This document shows, piece after piece, positions 1-10,457 of a stretch of DNA of 64,000 nt (position 1 is the first letter of the stretch; every line of letters starts with the position of its first letter). Under the pieces are notes generated by a model. The model was given only the letters and a program-made list of their open reading frames with translations, did not search any database and was not told the origin of the DNA. The translations under genes and the position numbers were made by a program. Source of the stretch: Allodiplogaster sudhausi (Eukaryota > Nematoda > Chromadorea > Rhabditida > Diplogasteridae); assembly GCA_945643635.1 (NCBI GenBank), contig CALZFC010000268.1:2211001-2275000 (forward strand). Reading direction: 5' to 3'.

Positions 1-907
1 AAAGTCCTGTTCTGGCGCGTCCTTTGCTATTCTTTATTCTTTATTCCTTATTCTTCCAATGCGCTGATTCTCTTTCATAATCGCTTTTGTCTTTTCGTTT
101 TATTGTCGAGAACGCGTCCATCCAATTTTGTTTTTAGGAGATAGACACAAATAAAGGCTCGAATGAATGAATGCAGACAAAAGCAGCATACATATGTGCT
201 CGTATAATTATCAATGTGCATAAATTAAATGATCCATAAAGTCCTTGTATGGAGCAGAACACAAAGACTTTCTGCTTTAGAACTCTTTAATATTTAAATA
301 TAAATATTAAAAAGTTCACCTTACATTAACTTTTGTCTCATATTTATACATGTTATTACGATCGCCGTGCCAAAATGCAAATAAATATAATAAAAAACAC
401 AAATTATCTTTATAAGCCAAGAGGTAGGGTGTGTCAACCAACCGCCTTCTAACAAGTCTGTTCTGATCTTTTTTTTTGAAGATATTGTCACATATTTTAA
501 ACGATGCATGGATACGTAAATAAAACAAAAAGAACTTCAGCTTTGCACATTTCTTTTTCCGCGCACGCTTTGGAACAATTCTAAAGGCTGTGCTAATATG
601 CAGGTGCAGTTTTAGCTGCACACAACACTAAACATGCACAATTACAGAGTGTCTCTATGCAGCACATGCTTTGACGCTAATACTAAATTACAACCATTCA
701 TACCTGTATGAACAAACTTGTAACAAATCTATGAAAACTCGCTAGAATGTAGGCGAAATCTCGCGTCTCTCTAAATCGCTGGCTTTCTCGCGCTTATTTC
801 GGACAAATAGGCTTTTTAGATCGTTTAATGAGCTATTATTAAAAGATTTTAATGATGTATCAAAGTTTGAATTCGCACCAACTAAAATCCAAAAATGTAG
901 ACCAAAT

Positions 908-2156
908 ATGCAAGTCGACGAAGAAGAATTCAATCCCAACAATCGGCTGCCCTGTTTCATCGTCTCGCTCGCGCTCTTTCTCCTTCCCGCGCTCGTCTAT
1001 CCGAGTCTCGCGCTCTTCGCCTTTCTTCTCTTCAACCTCCGCGCCATTCATCTGCATTGCAAGTGAGCAAAATTCATATTCCCATTTCTTTTGTTCACAA
1101 TCACACATTTCTTAACTGTTTAATAACTACGCAATAAAAAGGTCTATACTAGATAGAGCCGACAAAAATCTTAATATATCTCCATTATTCCTTCTCCATT
1201 CATGAAGACATTGTCCTCCTTTCTAAAAGACAGATGATTTCAATAAGCGGAGAAGCTGAAAGTGTTGTTTCCTGAAATTTAGTCGGAAAGGACAAAAGTG
1301 CTGAGAAAAGGAAATGACACTTTAAAACAATCTAAACGGTACAGATTTCTTCCCTTTCTTTTTCTGAAGAATTTACTGCTCGTCTACAAAATTTGACTCT
1401 TCGTCTACAGAATTTCACTGCTCGTCAACAGAATTTGACCGATTGTCTACAACATTTGAGTCTTGTATCTACAGAATTTTACTGCTTGCCTGGCTGCTCT
1501 CGAATGTGCTCATAGTGACGGCGCCGTTCGCACTTCAGCTCACGCTGCTCTCGTCATCGCGCTGCTTGGTCGAGAGCATTGCGAGCCCGAGTAAATATTT
1601 TGGCAACAATTTGTTTTTATTCGTTTTTGCTTTCTCCAATGTATCCAACTTTAAAACTAAATTTAGTTTAGTTTCTTATGTGAATCTCTATGTTATATTT
1701 TTGATGTATGTACGTACATATCTTGGTCTAAAAAATAAATTTTATCAATAACTATCTAAATCAATGTTCAGAAGAGCAAGTCCCCTTTCTCTTCTTGTTC
1801 GTCGTCGGCTACGCCTCGTCGACCGCCAGCGAACTTCTCACAATCGGCGAGCGTTTCGTCGCGAGTCGCCTCCTCGATCGATATCACGCGACGGCCCGTT
1901 CCATTACGCTCTTGATCGCAGCGACGTTCGTCACGGTACGAGATCAAAGATCACAGAGCAGGAGATCAAAGATCAAAGGTCATAGTCCAAACTCCAAGAC
2001 TGCCAAATTGTTTGCGTTTCTGATCACAGCGACACGCGCAACTATAAGAAAATGCAACGGATTTCTTTTATCGAATATAAAAATTCTTAAGTAAAAAAAA
2101 TTAATCTCTTTTGCTACATCCATCCTTAGTTTTAAAATAGCAGTACTTCAATTATG

Positions 2157-2189
<33 letters not shown>

Positions 2190-3738
2190 TTATTTATTTA
2201 TTTATATTAAAACAAATCTCTTCCCAGCTCACAGCATGTTCTGCGATCGGCGTCTCAGCGGTCATTGCCGAATTGTGCGTCATGAATGTGGAGGGCGTGC
2301 AGCTGCCCTTTCGTTTCTCGCTTCCAGAAGCCATCGCCGTCATTGGCCTCTTCAGCTCGTTCGATGTCGCAACCATTGTGGTTGGCTGTCTCATTCTTCT
2401 TTTTCTTAACGGTAAATTATAAATTTTTGTCTTTAATATTTAAAGAAATTACGAATTTTTGACTATTTTTAAGAAGAAAAAATCTTATTTGTTCCAGTTG
2501 AACATTGTCGCATACCACTACGGCAAAGCACGCTATCGAAGTCAGCATGGAAAAGTGACATTGAATGCGCGCTATCAGGTCGTCTTTCTAATATGTTAAC
2601 ATTTTTGTTTATTGTTGTAAATATTGTAAAGTAAAAATTGTTACTCTTCGTACTTGTTCGCCTACAACTTGGGCGCTATGATTGGTTACAACCTTGGATG
2701 CCACATCATTGTTCAAAGATGACGCATGTTCATCCCTTGTTCTTACAGATGGGCGAAGTGGCGCAGCTCAACAAGTGCACGCTCATTGTGAGCGTTGCGA
2801 GCGCGATCAACAAATGCTTCTCGCTCATCGTAGGTTTGTCGCCGTCATTTCTATTTCCACCGAATAATATTCATGTTTTTTTTACTATTGAAGATTCAAT
2901 TTTCCTATTTAGCAGTAGTACAATTACAGTTTAAATCCCTACTCCTTGTATGTCTAATATAAAAATTTAAAAGATTTATACAAATATGGAATACATTTAG
3001 GCTACGCAACCATCGCACCAGGATTAGGCATCAGCCTCTCACACATTCCTCCATTCTACGCGCAACTCGCTTTCTACTTCAGCGTAAACTATTTTTTAAA
3101 TATATTTCGACTCTCTATAATTATTACTTTACACTGCAAAAATTAGCAGAAGGTTACGATCACTGGAGACAAGAATGAACTGGCCAATCATATGTGATGT
3201 TTGATGTTTGATTTTTGATCTTTGATTTTGCAGGTGCACATTACGAACTGCGGGATGTGTGTCTGGCTCTTCATCTTCATGCATAGGTCATTTTGGACTC
3301 CTTGTCAATGTTAAAGAAGTGCAAACACCGCTAGTACCATTTTTCTCAAATCGTCAAACGCACTTTCAATTTCTTTCCTGAAGCGGGATTCAGAAACCTT
3401 TGGAGAGAGAAAAAAAAACACTAAACCATGCAAGGTTAGTGCATGCTAATTTGAAACTACATTTATTTTATTCTCTAAAATGGAAGATGAAAGCAGCATT
3501 ACTAAATTTTCTTCTGAAGAAGAAGCGTAGTTAATATTGATCAAATATAAGTACAATTGACAGTCGAATGCGGGCAACAGTAGCCAGCTATGCACGCTGC
3601 CTTCTTCGCTACGCCAATCCTTGCTCTCGATCCGGAGCCGTCGACGACGCAGAACGACGAAATCGAGTGCACAAGAGAGGAAAACCGACGAAAGAAGCCG
3701 ACGTCTACTTTGCAATGCTCAATGGATCCTGGGGCTGA
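908..3738 (+). CDS. 7TM chemoreceptor, Sra/Sre-superfamily-like, gene 1
   Basis: Nine exons give an open frame of about 354 aa: 908-1062, 1475-1590, 1772-1935, 2228-2380, 2498-2578, 2749-2833, 3001-3083, 3234-3286 and 3564-3738 (TGA). Splice phases match the paralogue at 13.4 kb exon for exon; exons 3, 4, 5 and 8 have equal length (164, 153, 81, 53 nt). Several hydrophobic segments are visible. A GERFVASRLLDRYHA segment after the third helix resembles the ER motif of nematode Sra/Sre receptors, and LNARYQ before a later helix resembles their conserved RYQ motif. The product is probably a plasma-membrane chemosensory GPCR of sensory neurons. The C-terminus is a basic cytoplasmic tail ending YFAMLNGSWG. 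The start at 908 is the first ATG in frame with the first hydrophobic segment. The exact subfamily (sre, srab or srb) is not settled. Confidence 0.85.
1370..1490 (+). repeat. Tandem repeat of a splice-acceptor unit before exon 2 of receptor gene 1
   Basis: Five to six degenerate copies of a roughly 22-bp unit (AATTTnACTGCTCGTCTACAG-like) end exactly at the acceptor CTACAG at 1471-1474. The first bases of exon 2 (AATTTTACTGCTTG) form the last unit, so several upstream copies also carry a CTACAG or CAACAG acceptor. Confidence 0.7.
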
Positions 3739-4632
3739 TAAGATTGATAAACGAGAGGGCAAGCGAATAATGAACAGAAGACGAACCGCGCAGTCTTGGA
3801 TTCAGCAGTTCAAGCGAGAATGAGCGTGTCAACTCCCTGAGTAAACGCGGCAATTCAATCCAGCATACATTTTTTTTGGTGACCGTCCTACTTTAAATGA
3901 ACAGGAAAAATAAATTAAATGCTCAATTTCGGTGATAAGATGTCATGAGCTGATGCCAACTCATATGATTGTTGTTTTCTAATTCCTTTCATTATTCTCT
4001 CGATTTTGAATTGATCGGCATAGTCAATAGATCCAATACCTTTGTAAAACGTGGAAATATAAACGGAAAAAGTGCACAGGAGATACTCAAGGACTTTTTT
4101 CGGAATATACGGTGGATTTACGGTTAGTGATAAATCTCCTTTACATGGGCTAGAAAAAAACTCCGCGGTAGATATTTGTTATATTGAAATATGTGGTCCC
4201 CAAAATACAACAGAGGGCGAACACTGTAAAGAGACTTTGTCTGGGTGTTTGGCTAAATTGAGAGAGGTTTTTTTTTAGATGATATGGTGATGCTCGTAGT
4301 GCAGAAAAGAAATGCGACCATTTTTCGGAAGCCCATAAAAATTTATTAGTATGTGAGACTACTAAAATTTATAATAAGTTCAAAAGAAGCACTCTTCCAC
4401 TTTTAATCACAAATCTTCCATAATTTTTCTCTAGTGGAATTCCATTTATTCCTTCCCTTCAATGTCCTGCATCATTCTTCCCGTTTTCGCTCCTGTCGAC
4501 CATCCGGCTCCTGGTTAGCTAGTGCCCGCCCTATTTTTATTACACGAAGAAATTAGCTCCCTACTTTTTCAAAGGAATAATTTTTATGTTTTATGTTCTA
4601 GTTTACTCTCATACAGAGTGAATTGGCACAGA

Positions 4633-7287
4633 ATGAAGATCAAGAACCCATTTTCCGCCGCTTTCTTAGTCGCCGTTGTCTTCATGAGTTAGAAGTTCAT
4701 CTATAAAAACCTAATTTATTATTTTTTTATTTTTTTTTTATTCTTCATCTCATTTGCTCTTCAGCAATGCAAATTGGCGGATCGTTGTCGATGAAGCATG
4801 AAGTGATGTCCAGCCTTGGCTTTACAGATGTGACAATCAACGGAACGACATATAAAGTATGATAGTTATTTCAACCAGAACATTAAGTATTTTTAAGCAG
4901 CTGTTCACTGAATTGTATTACAAGGTTAAACGCATGTAAAATATGGCTAAGCCAAAATTTTATACTGTTGCTGTTAGCCTCCTTAATATTTCACACGCTC
5001 TCAGGACCAAATATTTGAGGGCGCGCGTTCAAAATGATCTTACATTAATGTACTGCTGTTCTGGCGAATCAAGGGCGGGGAATAGCCTCGCCCAAGGCTC
5101 CTGGCAGATCTTTCCAATCTATCTATCACTACCACATAGCCATTCTACCGCTGACATGTTGCTGCTATAAATCACTACTTGCATTGTGCTATTATGTTTC
5201 TGCATTGATTCGTCGTTATTAAATGCCGAACAGAAGAATGGTAGAACCAAGGGAAAGAATAACTGCTGTAGACTCATTCAGTGCATGGTTCCTTTAATTG
5301 CTCTGGATTGACTGAGCCAAATGATTATTATATCGTCTTATAGCATTGCATTGGCAAGGTCATCTCTCCATGATGTTCCGATCAGTAATGCTCGATTTCA
5401 ATCATAAAATGGAGCAGTATATTTGTAAAAAAAATATTCCATGATGATTTCAAGTAAAATGATGTGAAATGAATTCTCATCAAAACAGGAATTTATAGTA
5501 AATAAAGCTAACAAACAATATGTGTTCTAATGAGAGAATTTGTATATAAAGAAGATGTAAATTCAGAACTTGGAAGTCGTCGTGAATGTTACGGGTAGCA
5601 GGATCTTTGAAAGTTGCCCGGACGGATTTGTGCCCGCACATCCAAGCACTATGCAAGAAATCTCCAAGTATGCTGGTTGGTCGCGGTTACTCTTTGAAAA
5701 AAGCGGTCCTATACAATTGGGCATTTATGTCTTGCGAATGTGCGACAGAAAATAAAATATAAAAAAAACATGTTTTAAGGGATTTTACAGTTCGTTGTCG
5801 CATCGGTGTGGTACACGAAGGGGATGAGAGTGCAGCCGACTTGACGCCTGAAGAGGCGAGCAATGAGACAATAGTCACATTTAAGATCAAGGAGCTCGAC
5901 TTTTACTGGTCGGTGATCATTTTATAAATCTCACCTGTAAGAATACTACTCATGTGCGCTGAAAGGCGTTTTACTTCTTTTTGAGACTAAAAAATATCAA
6001 TCATCAAATATTGAAAATGAATCGTGATGAAACTTGGAAATATAAATGTTTCTTAACGTTTTTTTTACTCTAGGCACCTGGATAGCGAGCGGGTCGAGCG
6101 TGTTGCTGTTGACAAAGTTGGCGAACTTGTCGCGGCACGCTGAAGCTGGAACATGCATGCACCCAAGCTGGCCTACGCCTTTTCCTCAACTGGACGCGAA
6201 TTCGTCACTGATTTCGATGAGGACAGCGGAAAAGTCTGCTGCATGCGCCATCCCTACCACCCGGCCCCTCCAACTCGCTCGTATCCGCAGTATCCGGCGA
6301 TCGCTGTTGGCCGTCTCGACGTCACAATCAATGGGCATGAGCACAAGAATGTTCCGTACGTTACCGGCTTCGACGTTTGCCCGGACGGAATGAAGAAAGC
6401 CATTGTCACTGATAAGGTATACAATAAAGTTCTACTTCCTCAAACATTATAATAACTGATTTTTGTCAGGAGTTTTTCACTTGCCGATATACATCCGCTG
6501 CTACTTGTCTGCCGCCTTCGTTGGCAGTCCGACTCCGTTGTCTGGCGAGGATCCGTACGACATCAAAGTGCAGCGAAGTCGCTTCCAGTGGATGCTCGAC
6601 GGGAAGCCCGCTGGGTTCATTGCGGACGATCTTTGGAAAGAGGGCAGACCAATTCAAGCCTGGCTACAGTATCCGGAAGGGAGCTTAGAGATCCTCCAGA
6701 ATATGTCGGTGAGCAGAGAATGGAGGCCTAAGAATGCGTAGCTGAGTGGTAAAACAGGCGACCCATGAGTAGGTGGTTCCGGGTTCAAACCCCGTTGCCT
6801 GTCTCCTTTCGGTGGTACTACTTCTTTACAGGTGGTGATTGATTCATCTGTGGCCAGACAACGGCGATGTGCTGCCTTGCCGCATGAATCTGACGCAGGC
6901 AGAGCCCACTAAGACCACCAATGAGGCAGGAAGCACCACGACTACTGACGAGGTTAATTGATCGCCAAAATGAGAGAAAATGTGAAGCCAACCGATTGAA
7001 AGAGAATATTCAATTTACGCACCTAAAGATTTAGAGATATTCTATAATATAGGATATAGGATTATTTATTAAACGTTTAAATCATACGTTCAATTTTAGG
7101 CGTAGAAATTTAACACAAGGCAGCCACTGTTTTATCTCTCTTTATGAATGTACGTATGTACATATGTACATATATGTTTAAGCTTTGTGATAATATTCAG
7201 GAGACGAATACCGCTGTCCTCCTCTTCGACTCCTCCTCCGCCCTCCTATTCTCTCTTGCGGCCATCGCTCATTCTGGATTTTCATAA
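4633..7287 (+). pseudogene. Anchored secreted-protein family, copy A (broken)
   Basis: Exons inferred by alignment with copies B, C and D: 4633-4687 (signal peptide, starts MKIKNPFSAAFLVAVV), 4765-4856, 5567-5675, 5791-5908, 6074-6416, 6470-6708, about 6832-6951, and tail 7201-7287. Phases 1,0,1,2,0 are the same in the paralogues. The ectodomain holds a GCP/SCPDGFVPA motif, a CCMRHP motif and a Thr-rich stalk. The final exon is hydrophobic with no charged tail, like a GPI-anchor signal. Lesions: an in-frame TGA at 6141-6143 in exon 5; exon 6 starts with 50 nt where B has 54, so its frame is lost; and a tRNA-like insertion with an extra intron interrupts the exon 6 region. A role at the cell or worm surface is inferred only from the signal peptide and tail. 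No known domain was recognised. Confidence 0.65.
6732..6803 (+). repeat. tRNA-like sequence with A and B boxes (tRNA pseudogene or tRNA-derived SINE)
   Basis: TAGCTGAGTGG at 6739-6749 fits an RNA polymerase III A box and GGTTCAAACCC at 6782-6792 fits a B box, 32 bp apart as in a tRNA. The T arm folds (CGGG/CCCG), but the anticodon and acceptor stems pair poorly, so a functional tRNA is unlikely. It lies where copies B and C have uninterrupted coding sequence, so it is probably an insertion in copy A. Confidence 0.4.
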
Positions 7288-7392
7288 ATAAATGATGTTG
7301 CTCTTCGAGGTCAACGTGCAGATGACGAATTAGCGTTGACCCTGGGAGTCGGCACGTTATTTCGCTGGTCTAACTAACCGGCAGGGGGAGCG

Positions 7393-7615
7393 TATAAAAA
7401 CGAGATTGAGAGTACGAAAGGTCTCAGAAATTGGAAATCTCACATAATTTTCGTTGATCGCCAAAAGGAAAAAAAGCCAGTTAACAGATCGTTGATGAAA
7501 TGTACAAGGAAGGCTGTCGTCAGAGCTCAAGATTTTTGCCTTCTGAGTCTCATCATGATCCTAAAATTTTATACGCGGGAACATATAAGTGGAAAAGTGC
7601 ACAAGAGCTACTGTA
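7393..7615 (+). other. Possible small transcription unit: TATA box and 38-aa ORF
   Basis: TATAAAAA at 7393 lies 107 bp before an ATG at 7500 that opens 38 codons ending at TAA 7613-7615. A related stretch (AAGTGGAAAAGTGCACAAGA) occurs degenerately near 4060. There is no signal peptide or recognisable domain. The ORF is short enough to be chance, and it may be a leader remnant of a duplicated segment. Confidence 0.2.
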
Positions 7616-8453
7616 ATGGCACGGGTCCAATTTACACAACAAACAAAAAAAAAACGTCTTTTGTTTGATGTTACGATGATTACTCATCCTTATCTCTTTC
7701 TTCCCTTCCAATATCTTCAACATATATAAACATCATCGCATAGTTACTCACTGGAATAGTCTCAAGTGCCAACAAGTTGGCCCCATCTCAAAGAGAATCT
7801 TTGTTGACATAACCACTAATCCCGCTGCGCAGCGTACATTCTAGATCTTTCATATTGTAAAGTAATCCATTCATTACGCTGGCGGAATAGATGACTTTAG
7901 TCAATTAATTAGTATTGAAAGTAATTGTCGTAATTCTTGCAAGAAATAATAGTTATCTTGCTTGCTATCAATAAGGCAATATTGGAATGCAGGTACACAA
8001 GTGGATACGAGGAGAAGAGAATGTTTGTTAAGCGACTTGGGTCGGCTTATTTTGGGCATGGATATGGTGACTTCCGTAAGAGATGATAATCTTCTTACTT
8101 GATATGTCTTCATCTACACGAAAATAAACCTTATCACGCGAAAGCCTCAGGTGGCCACAAGAGAAGGCTATTATGCACAAGGGTGTTTTATTTATCCTAA
8201 CAATAAGACAGAATATAATTTTTTTTAATTAAAAAAAATGACAAAATGGATGCCGGTGGAAGATTTAATTTTTTTCCCTTATCATTGGAGGAGTGGCTGA
8301 TTCCGCGTTGAATGGGTGATGGCTGTGCGTAATCATCCGAGTATTGTTTGCACATCGCCTCAGGGGCTAAGAGGCGGAAAGAGACCGAGAGGGGAAAGAG
8401 ACCGAGAGTGGAAAGAGACCGAGACCGAGAGCGAGAGAGATAGAGAGACAGAG

Positions 8454-8501
<48 letters not shown>

Positions 8502-8590
8502 AGACCAAGACTGAGAGCGGATGAGGTGCGCACAAGAAGGACCGGATCACTTTCACACAGCCAGAGGATTGCCCGCGACAGTTCCGGCAG

Positions 8591-8610
8591 TATAAAAGAA
8601 TTCAGAGTAG
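8591..8610 (+). promoter_or_regulatory. TATA box plus CAGAGTAG start-site motif of the Gly/Cys-rich gene
   Basis: TATAAAAG at 8591-8598 is followed by CAGAGTAG at 8603-8610. The same two words with the same 12-bp start-to-start spacing occur upstream of the collagen gene (18080 and 18092). The ATG lies at 8788, directly after an acceptor-like TCTTAG, so the 5' leader may be cis-spliced or trans-spliced. Confidence 0.55.
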
Positions 8611-8787
8611 AGCGAACAGACATCAGCGATAAAGCCAGCTTTTATTCGATTGAATCTCTATTGTTTTAAATGTAACACCTTTTGGGTGATGCTATTAGTT
8701 TCTATATTCGGTACCTTCACTAGCTCTTCTTTTGTATTCGTTCACATATGGTGGTCCTTTGATTTAAAAACTTTTTTTAAATCTTAG

Positions 8788-10457
8788 ATGTACGCGGTGA
8801 AGTCTGCTCTTCTTCACGTTCTCCTCGCCTCCCTCTGCTCCGCAGCGGAATTGGCAGAAAAAGAACAGCCGCCGACGGTGAGTTTATCAGAAGATCTTTT
8901 ATAAAAGATATATAATTGCTAAAAAAAAAAGCCATGTCGCTGACGTTAAAAAGATTGTGAAATTGCTCTAGATGCTTTTAATTGGCTGATTTGTAATCAT
9001 ATCAGAGTAGGAATTCGTGGACTTTATAACAATGGATGGCCTCCAAACTATGTAGATAATTTTGCCATGCTCACATTCAGCAATTTTTGTAAATGGGCAG
9101 TTGTGGCAAGGGGATATCTGGGAATATGTGCATATATCCTCCGATACTCCCTAAATATGGACTCCCAAGTCATGACCGGACTATAACAGAACATTGAAGA
9201 TCCTGACGAGGATGGCACGGCAGATTGGAAGCGGCGCGTGCTGCAGCCAATGCCAGGTAAGACAATATATTTATACTTTTCCTTTCTATCCCTCTGCCTC
9301 TCTCTCTCTTTCTCTTTCTCTCTACCCATATCTCATCAATCTATCATTCTTGGACTTTCGTTCATTTTTTTGCTCGGTAATTTCAGCCGTACTACAACAA
9401 CCCGACATCCTACAGTAACTGCTGCAATAACTGCTGGTTAGATACAATGCTACTTTTACTAGTTAAATAAATGAGACATAAACTCTATTTTTATTCATCG
9501 ACTTTCTGCCTGACACAAGGGCGAGAGAGCATGAGGTTTAAAGATACGCGACTAAAATGCCATGCTCCTTTAAAGAAGCTGTTCATGGAGCTTGAAGTCG
9601 AACATTCTTTTCTCTTTGCATCACTTATCACATGCTCTTTTCTTGAGGATTACGGTAGATTTTAAGGCCCATGGATTGTCTCGTAAAGTTTAAGTTTCTT
9701 GTAGCGGAACCAGCGGAGGAGAATATGGCGGAATTGGCTGTGGAGCATACCTGAGCGGAAGCAACTGCAACAGTGGCATTGGCTGTGGAGCGTACCCGAG
9801 TAACAGCAACTGCTGCGGAGGCGGCTCTTATGGCGGTGGCCAGGTGTACTACATCGGCACCGGCTCGTCCATCGGCTGCAACTGTGGCAGCAGCTGTGGC
9901 GGATACGGTGGCGGGTGTGGCGGCGGCTATGGTGGAATTGGCTGCGGAGCCTATCCCAGCTATGGCAACGGATACAACTATGGCAGAAAGAAGAGGGCCG
10001 TGGTGAGGAGAATAAATGTTTTTTTTTTATCTTATAGAAATCTTTTTTAAGTAGTAAGCGGTTTAATAAACATAAGTAACGATGATTATTTTCTATAACG
10101 GATCTTAAAATTACAAGGGGCTTAAAATCTACCTAACTTTACTCGTATTGCTTATTATTTTCATGACAGCGTCTTTAAACATGAAGACCTCAGAATTCGC
10201 TCCCCGCCGGCCACCCTCTCCTGAATCCTTCGTCCAACGAATGTCGCTCATTCTGCGAGCGATGCGCCCGCTTCACTCGCGCCACCCGAGAGGCGACTGC
10301 AATGGCTGCCAAGGTGGCCGCCGGCCTCCAAGCCACGCCCACTGGCGTCCAAGCTCTGCCCACCGGCGCCCAAGCTCCGCCCACCAATTTCCAAGCCCCG
10401 CCCACCGATTCGCAGCCAATCACAGACAACAAGGAAGAGCGCAATGCTCAACCATAA
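8788..10457 (+). CDS. Secreted Gly/Cys-rich protein (cuticle or matrix type)
   Basis: Five exons: 8788-8877, 9200-9256, 9387-9436, 9705-10002, 10194-10457 (TAA), about 252 aa with no frame break. Residues 1-20 form a signal peptide (MYAVKSALLHVLLASLCSAA). The middle is rich in Gly, Cys, Tyr and Ser with paired cysteines (ACCSQCQ, SNCCNNC) and repeats of GGIGCGAYPS. It is followed by RKKRAV, a possible proprotein-convertase site. The C-terminal part has CRSFCERC and then four Q-A-x-P-T repeats. The exon 2 acceptor is uncertain: the better consensus at 9189 gives a frame that stops in exon 3, so 9200 was chosen. Composition suggests a disulphide-linked extracellular structural protein; no catalytic motif is seen. 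SL trans-splicing is possible because TCTTAG abuts the ATG. Confidence 0.7.

Noticed and set aside
1..907. Coding sequence upstream of receptor gene 1
   Set aside because: ORFs are short and AT-rich, without splice signals or recognisable motifs; I see nothing definable apart from ordinary intergenic DNA.
6141..6143. TGA in copy A as a recoded or selenocysteine codon
   Set aside because: Paralogues do not carry a Cys or TGA at an alignable position, no SECIS-like hairpin was seen, and a second lesion in exon 6 makes simple decay more likely.
6732..6803. Functional tRNA gene
   Set aside because: A and B boxes are good, but the anticodon and acceptor stems do not fold properly, and a T at the position before the anticodon cannot be placed with a paired stem.
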